64,000 bases of DNA from an uncultured Prevotellaceae bacterium (GTDB lineage: Bacteria; Bacteroidota; Bacteroidia; Bacteroidales; Bacteroidaceae), in NCBI GenBank assembly GCA_946406435.1, contig CAMJKP010000006.1, forward strand, positions 24,738 to 88,737, given 5' to 3'. Positions 1 to 9,660 of the stretch are shown piece by piece; position 1 is the stretch's first letter; each line of letters begins with the position of its first letter. A program made the translations under genes and the position numbers. A model generated the notes under the pieces. It saw only the letters and a program-made list of their open reading frames with translations, was not told the DNA's origin and searched no databases.

Positions 1-139
1 ACGATGATGACACGTGATTTCCAAATCACATATTAGGAGAAAAGACATTGTAGATACAAAAACGTGTTTAAAAAGCATCCACCAAACGATAAACTTTGTG
101 AATAAGTGGTATTCACACAAAAGATATTGTGTGCAATTG

Positions 140-171
140 TTTGGTAATCTTAAATATTTATGCTAATTTTG
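140..171 (+). promoter_or_regulatory. Bacteroidota promoter for the LptF/LptG-family gene
   Basis: TTTG at 140-143, 20 nt spacer, TAATTTTG at 164-171. This is the Bacteroidota sigma-ABfr -33/-7 layout and places transcription start only about 10 nt before the ATG at 188. Just upstream (15-30) lies a perfect small hairpin (GTGATTT/AAATCAC) that may end the preceding gene. Confidence 0.7.
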
Positions 172-187
172 CACCGCGATTACGAAA

Positions 188-2101
188 ATGTACAGGATTA
201 AAAAGCTCGACATATATATCGTGAAGCAGTTCTTGCTGCTTTTCGCCGGAACGTTCTTCATCAGTCTCTTTGTGCTGATGATGCAGTTTCTGTGGCGTTA
301 TGTCGATGAGGTAATAGGCAAAGGTCTCTCAATGGAGGTTCTCGCACAGTTCTTCTGGTACATGGGACTTACGCTTGTTCCGCAAGCCCTGCCACTTGCC
401 ATTCTCCTTGCCTCGCTCATCACAATGGGCAACATAGGCGAGAACAGCGAATTAACAGCCATCAAGGCGGCTGGTATATCCTTGATGCAGACATTACGCC
501 CGCTTATTTTCATCACCTGTCTCATTACGGTCGCCTCTTTCTATTTCCAGAATGACATAGGTCCTCATTCTACAAAAAAGCTCGCACAGCTGCTAAACTC
601 CATGAAACAGAAATCTCCGGAATTGGAGATTCCTGAAGGTATTTTCTACGACGGAATAAAAGGCTGCAACCTGTACGTGCAGAAGAAAGACCTTGACAAA
701 GGAGTACTCTACGGCATAATGATATACCGCATGACAAATTCCTTTGAGGATGCAGCCATTATCCTTGCCGATTCTGGAAGACTGCAATCCACAGCCGACA
801 AACAGCATCTCCTTCTTTCACTATACAATGGTGAATGGTTTGAGAACATGCGTTCGCAGGAATTTGCAGGTACTGCCAACGTACCATACAGAAGAGAGTC
901 ATTCATCAGCAAAAGGATAGTGCTGGATTTCGATAGCGGTCTAAACCTTGCCGATGAGGCAAGCTTTGCAGGCAAAGCGCAGGCAAAGAGTCTGAAACAG
1001 ATTTTCACAGCCGTAGATTCCATGAACCACTCTTATGACAGTATAGGTAAAGTCACGAGAATGGATCTCGACAGGATGTATTCTTATACATACTCCTCAA
1101 GGGAGCTAAGCAAGTCCGACTCTCTCGCAGCCATAAAGATGGGACAGCAGAGCACATATTCGTTTGACACCATTGTGGCAAGGCTGAAACCGTCGGAAAA
1201 ACGAGATGCCTTGCAAAAAGCATTAGGCAGGGTACAAATGATTACATCAGAACTTAGTTGGCGAGAACCCTCAGTCAGCGACGGTTACCAGACGATACGC
1301 AAGCATTGGCTTGAGGCAGTTAACAAGTTCACACTATCACTCACATGCCTGATATTCTTCTTTATCGGAGCGCCATTAGGTGCCATAATCAGAAAGGGCG
1401 GACTCGGTGTGCCTATAATTGTCTCGGTAATCGTGTTCATCGTGTTCTATATTCTTGACAATACAGGCTTCAAGATGTCAAGAATAGGAGCATGGCCGAT
1501 ATGGCTGGGTAAGGGATTGGCTCCTGGAGTACTTATTCCGCTGGCAGCATTTGTGACCTACAAGGCAAACAAAGACTCCATGGTATTCAACATGGACGCA
1601 TACCGTAATGCGTTCATACGACTTCTCGGACTTCGCCTCAAGCGAAACGTGGCAAGCAAGGAGGTTATCATCAACGATCCAGATTATCGCAGGGATGCCG
1701 ACCGACTCTCAGTCATGTCGCATCAGGTTCGTGCCTACGCATACGGTCATCATCTCATGCGAATGCCGAATTTCGTCAACGTGTTCTTCCGCAATCAGCC
1801 CGACCACGAGATAGAGCGGATAAGTGCAGAGCTGGAGGAGATTATCGAGGATCTTTCAAATACACGAGACAGGTTCATTATGGCATATCTGAACCAGTAC
1901 CCGGTAGTATCAGAGAAAGCCCACACACGTCCTTTCGAGCGTAAGTGGATGAACATCACAGCGGTAATAATCCTGCCTGTCGGCATATTCCTATACCTTC
2001 GTATGTGGAGATTCCGCCTCAGGTTATTAACCGATTTGCGCAAGATACGCTTGACAAACGAGAAAATCGTTGAAAGAATCAGCAAATTAGACACTATGTA
2101 A
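188..2101 (+). CDS. LptF/LptG-family permease (YjgP/YjgQ)
   Basis: Inner-membrane permease of the family that, in the LptB2FG complex, extracts lipopolysaccharide from the inner membrane. The 637-residue protein starts MYRIKKLDIY and has transmembrane segments at about residues 12-34, 55-78 and 98-118, a long periplasmic beta-rich region to about 380, then a second membrane group at about 385-460. That is the family layout. It is much longer than the roughly 360-residue proteobacterial proteins: after the last core helix comes a cytosolic stretch of about 130 residues and one more hydrophobic segment near 590-610, a common Bacteroidota form. Monocistronic, with its own promoter. Whether it plays the LptF or LptG role cannot be told from sequence, so no symbol is given. 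Confidence 0.85.
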   Translation: MYRIKKLDIYIVKQFLLLFAGTFFISLFVLMMQFLWRYVDEVIGKGLSMEVLAQFFWYMGLTLVPQALPLAILLASLITMGNIGENSELTAIKAAGISLMQTLRPLIFITCLITVASFYFQNDIGPHSTKKLAQLLNSMKQKSPELEIPEGIFYDGIKGCNLYVQKKDLDKGVLYGIMIYRMTNSFEDAAIILADSGRLQSTADKQHLLLSLYNGEWFENMRSQEFAGTANVPYRRESFISKRIVLDFDSGLNLADEASFAGKAQAKSLKQIFTAVDSMNHSYDSIGKVTRMDLDRMYSYTYSSRELSKSDSLAAIKMGQQSTYSFDTIVARLKPSEKRDALQKALGRVQMITSELSWREPSVSDGYQTIRKHWLEAVNKFTLSLTCLIFFFIGAPLGAIIRKGGLGVPIIVSVIVFIVFYILDNTGFKMSRIGAWPIWLGKGLAPGVLIPLAAFVTYKANKDSMVFNMDAYRNAFIRLLGLRLKRNVASKEVIINDPDYRRDADRLSVMSHQVRAYAYGHHLMRMPNFVNVFFRNQPDHEIERISAELEEIIEDLSNTRDRFIMAYLNQYPVVSEKAHTRPFERKWMNITAVIILPVGIFLYLRMWRFRLRLLTDLRKIRLTNEKIVERISKLDTM

Positions 2102-2207
2102 ATATAAATAGGTGCATTTTGTAATGAAATCATACCATTTTTGGTGTATTTGGCAAGCAAAACGTTAAAAAAAGTACTAATAATTTCATAAAACGAAAGA
2201 AAATTAT

Positions 2208-2215
2208 TACCTTTG
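2208..2215 (+). promoter_or_regulatory. -7 promoter element before the aminotransferase
   Basis: TACCTTTG, 28 nt before the ATG at 2243, matching the TAnnTTTG consensus. No clear -33 TTTG is visible. Confidence 0.55.
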
Positions 2216-2242
2216 CACCGCTAAACTTTTCACAAATTATAC

Positions 2243-3436
2243 ATGGTACATTTATCAAACCGTCTTAACAGACTTGCCCCATCAGCTACACTTGCCATGT
2301 CTCAGAAGAGCAGCGAGATGAAAGCTCAGGGCATCGACGTAATCAACATGAGTGTTGGTGAACCAGATTTCAACACTCCAGATCACATCAAGGAAGCAGC
2401 AAAGAAGGCCGTTGACGATAACTGGTCACGCTACTCTCCAGTACCTGGTTATCCAGACCTTCGCAAAGCAGTAGTTGAGAAACTCAAGCGCGAGAATGGT
2501 CTTGACTATTCAGTTTCAGAGATTCTTGTCAGCAATGGTGCCAAGCAGGCTGTCTGCAACGCAGTAATGGCACTTGTTGACGATGGTGACGAGGTTATCA
2601 TCCCTGCACCATATTGGGTAAGCTATCCACAGATGGCTCTCCTCGCAGGTGGTACACCCGTTCATATTCCAGCAGGTTTCGAGCAGAACTTCAAGATTAC
2701 TCCTGCACAGCTCGAGGCTGCAATCACCCCAAAGACACGTATGCTTATCCTTTGCTCTCCAAGCAACCCAACAGGTAGCGTATATTCTAAGGAAGAGCTC
2801 AAGGGACTTGCTGACGTGCTCAAGAAGCACCCAGAGGTTTATGTTCTCGCTGACGAGATCTACGAGCACATCAACTACGTAGGCAAGCATGAGAGCATCG
2901 CACAGTTCCCTGGCATGAAGGAGCAGACCATCATTATAAATGGTGTAAGTAAGGCTTATGCCATGACAGGATGGCGTATAGGATACATGGCAGCACCAGA
3001 GTGGATTGTCAAGGGCTGTAACAAGCTTCAGGGACAGTACACATCAGGTCCTTGCTCAGTAAGCCAGAAGGCTGCAGAAGCAGCATACGTTCTCTCTCAG
3101 AACTGCGTAGAGGAGATGCGCGTGGCATTCGAGCGTCGTCGCGACCTCATCGTAGAGCTTGCAAAGGACATCCCTGGCCTTGAGGTAAACGTACCACAGG
3201 GTGCTTTCTACCTCTTCCCTAAGTGTACAAGCTTCTACGGCAAGACTGACGGTGAGCGCACAATCAACAATTCTACAGATCTCGCTATGTACCTCCTCGA
3301 GGTTGGACACGTGGCTACAGTAGGTGGTGACGCATTCGGCGACCCTGAATGTTTCCGCATGAGCTACGCTACAAGCGATGATAATATCCGTGAGGCAATG
3401 CGTCGTATCAAAGACTGCCTTTCACGTCTGCGCTAA
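2243..3436 (+). CDS. aspC: Class I/II pyridoxal-phosphate aminotransferase (aspartate aminotransferase type)
   Basis: Cytosolic fold-type I aminotransferase, most likely moving the amino group between aspartate and 2-oxoglutarate. The 397 residues are full length. Visible motifs are the SPSNPTG loop, ADEIYEHI with the aspartate that holds the pyridine nitrogen, and NGVSKAYAMTGWRIGY, in which Lys237 forms the Schiff base. FRMSYA near the C terminus holds the arginine that binds the substrate carboxylate. The ATG follows a promoter at the expected distance. Codon choice is strongly biased (CTC, CGT, GGT), like the exbB/exbD genes downstream, suggesting high expression. Exact substrate (Asp or an aromatic amino acid) is inferred from family resemblance only. 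Confidence 0.88.
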   Translation: MVHLSNRLNRLAPSATLAMSQKSSEMKAQGIDVINMSVGEPDFNTPDHIKEAAKKAVDDNWSRYSPVPGYPDLRKAVVEKLKRENGLDYSVSEILVSNGAKQAVCNAVMALVDDGDEVIIPAPYWVSYPQMALLAGGTPVHIPAGFEQNFKITPAQLEAAITPKTRMLILCSPSNPTGSVYSKEELKGLADVLKKHPEVYVLADEIYEHINYVGKHESIAQFPGMKEQTIIINGVSKAYAMTGWRIGYMAAPEWIVKGCNKLQGQYTSGPCSVSQKAAEAAYVLSQNCVEEMRVAFERRRDLIVELAKDIPGLEVNVPQGAFYLFPKCTSFYGKTDGERTINNSTDLAMYLLEVGHVATVGGDAFGDPECFRMSYATSDDNIREAMRRIKDCLSRLR

Positions 3437-3487
3437 AAAAATAGTGTTAAAAGTTCTTAATCGTAGGGATAGTTCAATTTTAATTTG

Positions 3488-3495
3488 TATCTTTG
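3488..3495 (+). promoter_or_regulatory. -7 promoter element of the exbB-exbD-exbD-tonB operon
   Basis: TATCTTTG, 131 nt upstream of exbB. It gives a leader of about 125 nt before the ATG at 3626; no strong hairpin was recognised in the leader. Confidence 0.5.
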
Positions 3496-3625
3496 CGTTC
3501 GGAAACGGGAGGAAAGCCTTATTTCGGCATTCAATTATGTTCAAACTTAAGAACTCTTTAACCGTAAATCAGAAAGAAAAATTCATTAACTCAAAATTTT
3601 ATTTAACAACTTAAACTAAAAAATT

Positions 3626-4456
3626 ATGGCAGCTACACAAAAGCCAGCCCCAAAGAAGTCTTCTGGCTTCCAGGGCGTTCGTAATGCGTTTTGGATCATC
3701 GCAGCAATGTTCGTTGTTGCAGTATGTATCTACAAATTTGTTCTCGGTAACCCTGCTAACTTCGTAGGCAATGACCCCGATGGTGAGGTTCTCAATGGTA
3801 ACATTCTCGGTACCATCTATAAAGGTGGTGTTGTTGTGCCAGTGCTGATCACATTGATGCTCACAGTGCTTTGTCTTTCTGTAGAGCGTCTCCTCGCTCA
3901 GAAGACAGCTTTCGGTAAGATGTCAACAACTAAGTTCGTTGTTGCTATCAAGGCAGCTCTCGCTAAGAACGATTTCGTTGAAGCTCAGAACCTCTGCGAC
4001 AAGCAGCGTGGTACAATCGCTAACGTTGTTGGCGCTTCTCTCAAGGCTTACAAGGAAGTTGAGGCTCTTCAGGGTGTAAAGAAGGCTCAGAAGATTGCTA
4101 AGATCCAGCAGGCTCACGAGGAAGCAGTTCAGCTCGAGATGCCAACTCTCCAGATGAACATGCCTATCCTTGCTACTCTCGTAACACTTGGTACTCTTAC
4201 CGCTCTGTTCGGTACTGTAACCGGTATGATCAAGTCATTCGCTGCTCTTGCATCTGGTGGTGGTGGTGACTCTGTTGCTTTGTCAACTGGTATTTCTGAG
4301 GCCCTCATCAATACCGCTCTCGGTATCTTGACATCATGGCTCGCTGTAGTATCTTACAACTTCTTCTCTAACCGTATCGACAAGCTCACATACGCTCTCG
4401 ACGAGGTTGGTTACACTATTGCTCAGACATACGAGGCAAACCACGACGAGGCTTAA
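3626..4456 (+). CDS. exbB: ExbB/MotA/TolQ proton-channel family protein
   Basis: Inner-membrane channel subunit that, with ExbD, uses the proton gradient to energise TonB and so drive the outer-membrane SusC-like and other TonB-dependent receptors. The 276 residues hold hydrophobic segments at about 20-42, 70-92, 180-205 and 220-242. The MotA/TolQ/ExbB signature lies in the last third, around TLGTLTALFGTVTGMIKSF and the following Gly/Ser-rich ALSTGISEALINTALGI segment. The N terminus carries an extra membrane segment compared with E. coli ExbB. First gene of a tight operon with two exbD genes and tonB. Strongly biased codons suggest high expression. Confidence 0.92.
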   Translation: MAATQKPAPKKSSGFQGVRNAFWIIAAMFVVAVCIYKFVLGNPANFVGNDPDGEVLNGNILGTIYKGGVVVPVLITLMLTVLCLSVERLLAQKTAFGKMSTTKFVVAIKAALAKNDFVEAQNLCDKQRGTIANVVGASLKAYKEVEALQGVKKAQKIAKIQQAHEEAVQLEMPTLQMNMPILATLVTLGTLTALFGTVTGMIKSFAALASGGGGDSVALSTGISEALINTALGILTSWLAVVSYNFFSNRIDKLTYALDEVGYTIAQTYEANHDEA

Positions 4457-4488
4457 GTTTTTACTAACCCTTTAAAACATTTATCACT

Positions 4489-5100
4489 ATGGGTAAAGTA
4501 AAACTTAAGAAACAAGACATCTGGATCGATATGACGCCTATGTCAGACGTGATGGTGCTGTTGCTCTGTTTCTTCATGCTGACCTCTACTTTTACAAAGC
4601 CAGAGCCAGTGAAGGTTGTTGAGCCACAGTCTGTTGCGGAGATTAAGGTGCCTGAGAAGGATGTGCTGAACATTCTTGTCGATAAGGAAGGCAAGGTGTT
4701 CATGAGTATGGATAACCAGTTCCAGCTGGGTGACGCTGCAATGGACGTTACCGACCAGTTCGGTATCACATTGACAAAGACACAGCTCGCGAACTTCAAG
4801 TCTGACCCTATGTTCGGTGCTCCAATGAATGTCATTGAGAAGTTCCTCAACATGGAAGAGAGTCAGCGTCGTGAAGGTTTGAAGGATCTTGGTATTCCAT
4901 TGGATAGTATTGATGGTGGTAAGAGTGAGTTCCAGATGTGGGTTAAGGCAGCTAAGAATGCAAATTCTGACATCAAGGTTGCTATCAAGGCCGACAAGGA
5001 CACTCCTTACAGTATCATCAAGCGTGTAATGTCGGAGCTTCAGGATATTGACGAGAGCCGTTACTACCTGATCACTTCACTCAAATCAGAGGAGGATTAA
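4489..5100 (+). CDS. exbD: ExbD/TolR biopolymer transport protein, copy 1
   Basis: Single-pass inner-membrane subunit of the ExbB-ExbD-TonB motor. The N-terminal segment DMTPMSDVMVLLLCFFML (residues 14-31) is the family transmembrane helix; Asp20 corresponds to the essential membrane aspartate (Asp25 of E. coli ExbD). The periplasmic domain (about 45-203) is longer than in E. coli, with an insert around 60-120. It starts 32 nt after exbB and ends 3 nt before the second exbD. Two different exbD genes in tandem are usual in Bacteroidota. Confidence 0.9.
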   Translation: MGKVKLKKQDIWIDMTPMSDVMVLLLCFFMLTSTFTKPEPVKVVEPQSVAEIKVPEKDVLNILVDKEGKVFMSMDNQFQLGDAAMDVTDQFGITLTKTQLANFKSDPMFGAPMNVIEKFLNMEESQRREGLKDLGIPLDSIDGGKSEFQMWVKAAKNANSDIKVAIKADKDTPYSIIKRVMSELQDIDESRYYLITSLKSEED

Positions 5101-5103
5101 GCC

Positions 5104-5751
5104 ATGGCAAAAGTAAAGAAAAGTAGACAGAAAAAACAGCAGACTCGAGTAGACTTCACCCCTATGGTGGATATGATGATGCTGTTGATTACCTTCTTCA
5201 TGCTCTGTACCACTTTGGCTAAGCCTCAGACAATGGAATTGAGTATGCCTACAAACGATAAAGATGTCGATGATACACAGAAGAACGTATCAAAGGCCTC
5301 TTACACCATCACAATCTTCGTTGCTGCGGACAACCAGATCTACTATGTAGAGGGTATGCCAAAGTATGATGACCCAACTTGTCTGAAGAAGACTACATGG
5401 GGTAAGGATGGTATCCGTAAGGTGCTCACAGGTCACGTAACTGAGGATGGCACACAGCCAATCCTTGAAGTTCGTACCGCAAAGGCTAAGCTTGATGAAT
5501 TTAAGGCTAAGAACCCAACAATGACTCAGGCTCAGTACGATGAGCAACTCAAGGCCATCAAGAATGGTAATATCGACGGCAAGAAGATCGAGACAATGAC
5601 CATTGTCATCAAGGCTACAGATAACTCAAGCTATCTCAACCTTATTGATGCTCTCGACGAGATGCAGATCTGCTCTGTTGCTAAGTATGTAATTGATAAG
5701 ATAAACGACCAGGACAAGAAGCTTCTCGAGGAGGCTCACGTCAAGGAGTAA
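5104..5751 (+). CDS. exbD: ExbD/TolR biopolymer transport protein, copy 2
   Basis: Second ExbD paralogue. A basic N terminus (KVKKSRQKKQQTR) precedes VDFTPMVDMMMLLITFFML, in which Asp23 is the presumed proton-carrying residue. The periplasmic domain reaches residue 215 and differs from copy 1, so the two probably form a hetero-assembly around the ExbB pentamer or serve different TonB partners. The start is 3 nt after the stop of copy 1, indicating translational coupling; tonB follows 38 nt later. Confidence 0.9.
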   Translation: MAKVKKSRQKKQQTRVDFTPMVDMMMLLITFFMLCTTLAKPQTMELSMPTNDKDVDDTQKNVSKASYTITIFVAADNQIYYVEGMPKYDDPTCLKKTTWGKDGIRKVLTGHVTEDGTQPILEVRTAKAKLDEFKAKNPTMTQAQYDEQLKAIKNGNIDGKKIETMTIVIKATDNSSYLNLIDALDEMQICSVAKYVIDKINDQDKKLLEEAHVKE

Positions 5752-5789
5752 GTCTATTAGTAACTTTAACTTAAGAAAGGAAAAGAAAA

Positions 5790-6629
5790 ATGTCACAAAT
5801 AGATCTTATTGACAACAGGTGGTCGGACTTAATGTTCGAGAACCGTAACAAGGAGTACGGTGCTTATGTGCTTCGTCGTCAGACGACTGCGCGTAATATC
5901 AAATCAATTATCGCAGTTCTCATCCTCTTCGCTCTTGTAATGGTTTACATGGTTGCCAAGAATGCTTATGATGACTATCAGAAGGCACACATGGCACAGA
6001 CTCAGGTAACCGAGCTTACTGCTCTCCAGGAGCAGAAGAAGGAAGCCAAGGTTGAGCGTAAGGAAATCGTTAAGCAGGAGAAGGTTGAACAGGTTGTAGA
6101 GAAGGTAAAGAGCTCTATCAAGTTCACCGCACCTGTAATTAAGAAGGACGATGAGGTACGCCCAGAGGACGAGATGAAGTCTCAGGACGAAATCATGAAC
6201 TCTAAGGTAGCCGTAGGTTTCGCTAACGTAATCGGTAACGATGAGTATGGTGAAGTGCTCAAGGCTAAGGAGGCACTCGTAACAGAGCCAGTTAAGCCAA
6301 AGGAAGAAGAGAACAAGGTGTTCGACGTAGTAGAACAGATGCCTTCTTTCCCAGGTGGTATGGCAGCTCTTATGGCTTATCTTCAGAAGTCAATCAAGTA
6401 CCCACCAGTAGCTGAGGAGAATGGTATCCAGGGTCGTGTAGTATGTACATTCGTTGTAGAGCGTGACGGTAGTGTAACTGACGTTCGCGTTGCAAAGTCT
6501 GTTGACCCATCTCTCGACAAGGAGGCTGTTCGCGTGGTTAGCGCAATGCCTAAGTGGATTCCTGGTAAGCAGAATGGTCAGTCTGTACGTGTAAAGTACA
6601 CACTCCCTGTAACATTCCGTCTCCAGTAA
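5790..6629 (+). CDS. tonB: TonB energy-transducing protein
   Basis: Links the ExbB/ExbD motor to outer-membrane receptors. In 279 residues: a cytosolic segment with the motif NRNKEYGAYVLRR (about 18-30), a transmembrane helix at about 37-58, a Lys/Glu/Val-rich periplasmic linker (about 75-180, in place of the Pro-Lys linker of E. coli), then the TonB C-terminal domain (about 190-279) with SFPGG, YPPVAEENGIQGRV, VERDGSV and the ending YTLPVTFRLQ. Last gene of the exb operon. A close paralogue of the same length lies at 36333-37172 on the other strand without exb genes. Confidence 0.92.
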   Translation: MSQIDLIDNRWSDLMFENRNKEYGAYVLRRQTTARNIKSIIAVLILFALVMVYMVAKNAYDDYQKAHMAQTQVTELTALQEQKKEAKVERKEIVKQEKVEQVVEKVKSSIKFTAPVIKKDDEVRPEDEMKSQDEIMNSKVAVGFANVIGNDEYGEVLKAKEALVTEPVKPKEEENKVFDVVEQMPSFPGGMAALMAYLQKSIKYPPVAEENGIQGRVVCTFVVERDGSVTDVRVAKSVDPSLDKEAVRVVSAMPKWIPGKQNGQSVRVKYTLPVTFRLQ

Positions 6630-6679
6630 TACTTGAAAGTCTTCTGTGGATTTCCGCAGAATACGATACATTAAACTTT

Positions 6680-6720
6680 GAGCTCTCTCACTCTCCCGCA
6701 GAGGAGGGAGCTCAATTTTA
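6680..6720 (+). terminator. Probable terminator after the exb-tonB operon
   Basis: GAGCTC at 6680-6685 pairs with GAGCTC at 6708-6713, with further pairing of the inner CT-rich and GAGG-rich stretches, followed by AATTTTA. The CTCTCCCGCAGAGGAGGGAG core resembles the GC-rich palindromes seen elsewhere in the window. Confidence 0.45.
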
Positions 6721-6798
6721 TCATATAAAGGTGCCATAACTGACACCTTCACTACAGCCAAGACAATTTTTTCAATACATTCATTATTAACCCAAACA

Positions 6799-7773
6799 AT
6801 GAAGTCAATTGCATCAACACTCGTAATCTTCATAGCATCTATGCTCACATTTGGCATGCTGTCCGCTTGTCAAGAGAAGAAGAAGGACCCAAATGCGCGC
6901 ACAGATACATACGCCACCGGAAAGATAACATTCGGTGCGGATGAGAGTTTTATGCCAATCATCGATGAAGAGATGGAGGTTTTCCATCACATCTATAAAG
7001 ACGCTCATGTAACTCCAAAATATATGAGCGAGTCTGAAGGTATGAATCTTCTTCTTAAAGACAAACTTCTCATGATGTTCACGACACGTGACTTCAAGAA
7101 AAGCGAATATGACAACCTGAAAGCGCGTCAACGCTTCCCTATAACAATACATATAGGCTATGATGCACTTGCAATTATAGCCAACAAAAATAATACCGAT
7201 TCATGCATCTGCGTGGATGACGTAAAACGAATCCTTACAGGTGAGGCTCTTAACTGGAAAGACATATATCCAGCAAGCGCATCACGTGGAGAGATTGTTG
7301 TTGCATTCGATAACAAGACATCGAGCACGGTACACTACGTAGAGGACTCAATCCTCGGTGGAAAGCCTATAACCACACCTAACGCATTCGCAACAAAGAA
7401 AACAGCGGACGTAATAAAATATGTTGAGGAGCATCCAAACGCTATCGGAATTATTGGCAGCAACTGGCTAAACGACAAGCGTGACACAACAAACCTTACA
7501 TTCAACCGCAACATCCGAGTAATGCTCGTTGCAAAACATGCACCTGCAACATGGAAGAACTCATACAAGCCATATCAGGGCTATATCTATAATGACAAAT
7601 ATCCGTTCATACGCAAGCTCTATGCACTTCTAAATGATGAACGTGGCAGATATGGACTACCACATGGCTTTGCACAGTTCATAATTTCCCAGAGAGGACA
7701 GATGATCCTCTTCAAGGCTGGTCTTCTACCTGCATACGGAAATATCGCAATAAGAGAAGTAAAGGTCAATTAA
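6799..7773 (+). CDS. PstS-like substrate-binding lipoprotein
   Basis: The 324-residue protein opens with a lipoprotein signal peptide ending LSAC (Cys about residue 24), so it is probably membrane anchored. The rest resembles the type 2 periplasmic binding domain of the PstS family: GKITFGADESFMPIIDEE near the mature N terminus, CVDDVKRILTGEALNWKDIYP in the middle (the typical region before the phosphate loop), IGIIGSNWLNDK, and a C-terminal GQMILFKAGLLPAYG. No pstC, pstA or pstB follows. Its place after exb-tonB and before a TPR protein suggests an envelope role rather than classical phosphate import. The ligand is not established. Confidence 0.75.
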   Translation: MKSIASTLVIFIASMLTFGMLSACQEKKKDPNARTDTYATGKITFGADESFMPIIDEEMEVFHHIYKDAHVTPKYMSESEGMNLLLKDKLLMMFTTRDFKKSEYDNLKARQRFPITIHIGYDALAIIANKNNTDSCICVDDVKRILTGEALNWKDIYPASASRGEIVVAFDNKTSSTVHYVEDSILGGKPITTPNAFATKKTADVIKYVEEHPNAIGIIGSNWLNDKRDTTNLTFNRNIRVMLVAKHAPATWKNSYKPYQGYIYNDKYPFIRKLYALLNDERGRYGLPHGFAQFIISQRGQMILFKAGLLPAYGNIAIREVKVN

Positions 7774-7955
7774 AGTCAGGATAATTAAGGAATAAAGCTT
7801 TTTGCTCAATTTCCTTTTAAGAAAATAAAAAAACGGACGTATTTGGTTAAAATCCGTAAACTGATGCAACAAAATCAATTATAATACGTCAAAATATTAG
7901 ATAACCCAAACAAGACGGTAATTAATATAAGTAACAAGAGTAAAATTTGCAAATT

Positions 7956-9383
7956 ATGAAAACAGCTAAATACATTATTATCGGAGCAATGATGACAGTC
8001 ATCAGTGTTCCAACTATGGCTCAGGATGCAACTTCAGCAATAGAACAGGCTACTAAGATTATCAAGTCTGGAGCTGAAGACAAAGACAAGCAGGTTAATG
8101 CAGTGTTCAAAACTGTAAAGAAGGATGCAAAGGCTATTGCTGGCATCGGTCGTGCATATCTCAATGCAAAGGAATATGACAATGCCGACAAGTATGCTGA
8201 TCTTGCTATCAAGGCAAACAAGAACTGCGCAGCAGGCTATGTACTCAAGGGTGACATCTGTGTAATGAAGGATGACGGTGGTGCAGCTTCAAGCTGGTTT
8301 GAGAATGCAACCACATTGGATCCACAAGACCCAGAAGGCTATCGTCGCTATGCTCAGATCAATGCCAAGGCAGACCCAGACGGTTCTATTGCAAAGCTTG
8401 AGCAGCTCCGTTCTATTGACCCATCTTATCCTGTTGACCTTGTTGCTGCTGAGATTCAGTCAAAGGCAGGCAGAGCAGATGCCGCAATAGAATATTACTC
8501 AAAGGTAAATCTCGACAAGATGGAGGACTACCAATTGGCAGACTATGCAGGTACTCTCTTCCTCAAGCAGAAGTATGATGAGTCATTGAAGGTTTCAAGC
8601 TTCGGTAACCAGAAGTTCCCACGTCATGGTTCTCTCAACCGTCTCTCTCTCTTGAACAATGTAAACCTTGAGAAGTACGAGGACGCAGTTAAGTTTGGTG
8701 ATCGTCTCTTCAATTCTTCTGACGACATCAAATACAATGCGCTCGACTATATCAACTATGGTACAGCTCTTCAGAAGCTCAAGAGAAACGAAGAAGCTAT
8801 CGCTGCATTCGAAAAGGTCATGAACACACGTACCTTCGACATGGAGCATAGAGTAAGCGTATACAAGAACCTCTCTGACGTTTACAAGTCAATGGGCGAC
8901 TATCCAAAGGCTCTCGAATACTACGAGAAGTATGTTAAGAGCAATCAGGGCAAAATGACTGCAAACATCAAGAATGGTCTTGCACAGCTCTACCGTACAA
9001 TGGCAATCGATGAGAACTCTACACCTGAGCAGAAGCAGGAAGCAATTGCAAAGGCAGATAAGGTATTCTCTGAGATTGCAGAGGAGTTCCCTGCATTCAA
9101 GCAAGCCGTAACAGCACAGCGTGCTAAACTCGCCTTCATTCTTGACCCAGAGGATAAGGCAGGTGCTGCAAAGCCACACTACGATCAGCTCATCGAGATT
9201 ATCAATGGTCTTGAAAGCAAGGACGCTTCTGATATCGCTCAGCTCAAGCAGGCTCTTAGCTATAACATCGTTTACTTCGTAAAGGTTAACGAGGACATAG
9301 CACAAGCTAAGGAATATGCAAATAAGCTTCTCGAAATTGATCCTGAGAATGCTATGGCTAAGCAGGTTTCTGAGCTTAAGTAA
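7956..9383 (+). CDS. Exported tetratricopeptide-repeat protein
   Basis: TPR protein of 475 residues from the ATG at 7956 (signal peptide KTAKYIIIGAMMTVISVPTMAQ); an in-frame ATG three codons earlier is less likely. Helical repeats run the whole length, with recognisable TPR signatures such as YDNADKYADLAIKANKN, GDYPKALEYYEKYVK and the final AKEYANKLLEIDPENAMAKQ. Likely periplasmic scaffold. It follows the PstS-like gene by 182 nt in the same direction and may be part of the same TonB-associated neighbourhood. No catalytic motif seen. Partner unknown. Confidence 0.8.
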   Translation: MKTAKYIIIGAMMTVISVPTMAQDATSAIEQATKIIKSGAEDKDKQVNAVFKTVKKDAKAIAGIGRAYLNAKEYDNADKYADLAIKANKNCAAGYVLKGDICVMKDDGGAASSWFENATTLDPQDPEGYRRYAQINAKADPDGSIAKLEQLRSIDPSYPVDLVAAEIQSKAGRADAAIEYYSKVNLDKMEDYQLADYAGTLFLKQKYDESLKVSSFGNQKFPRHGSLNRLSLLNNVNLEKYEDAVKFGDRLFNSSDDIKYNALDYINYGTALQKLKRNEEAIAAFEKVMNTRTFDMEHRVSVYKNLSDVYKSMGDYPKALEYYEKYVKSNQGKMTANIKNGLAQLYRTMAIDENSTPEQKQEAIAKADKVFSEIAEEFPAFKQAVTAQRAKLAFILDPEDKAGAAKPHYDQLIEIINGLESKDASDIAQLKQALSYNIVYFVKVNEDIAQAKEYANKLLEIDPENAMAKQVSELK

Positions 9384-9416
9384 CACGTAAGAAAATAGAA
9401 TAAATTAATATTTATA

Positions 9417-9450
9417 AGCCCTTCGGTCATGAGACTGGAGGGCTAATATT
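9417..9450 (+). terminator. Weak terminator after the TPR gene
   Basis: AGCCCT at 9417-9422 pairs with AGGGCT at 9439-9444 around a 16-nt loop, followed by AATATTTT. Confidence 0.45.
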
Positions 9451-9495
9451 TTGCCCCAATAGAATCTGTCGTGCAAACATAAACCCGGAAAACGT

Positions 9496-9660
9496 GTCAG
9501 TAACAGGTAACGGGTAACAATAAGAAAATTAGTGTAAGCTGCTGCCTATATTTAATATTTGTATATATAATAAGGTATATAAACTCCTTAGAATAATTCT
9601 GTAAAATTTTGGCATGCACAAAAATCCTTATTGTTACCTGTTACCTGTTACTGACCGTGA
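9496..9660. repeat. Inverted heptamer-array element (GTAACAG word)
   Basis: Left arm: GTAAC at 9500, 9507 and 9514 (7-bp period), followed by AATAAG. Right arm: GTTAC at 9633, 9640 and 9647, preceded by CCTTATT. The arms are inverted near-copies about 35 nt long, including outer CAGTAAC/GTTACTG, and enclose about 100 nt of AT-rich sequence with no gene. A third copy in the left-arm orientation lies at 10052-10092. The 9384-10283 interval holds no gene I can support. Confidence 0.7.
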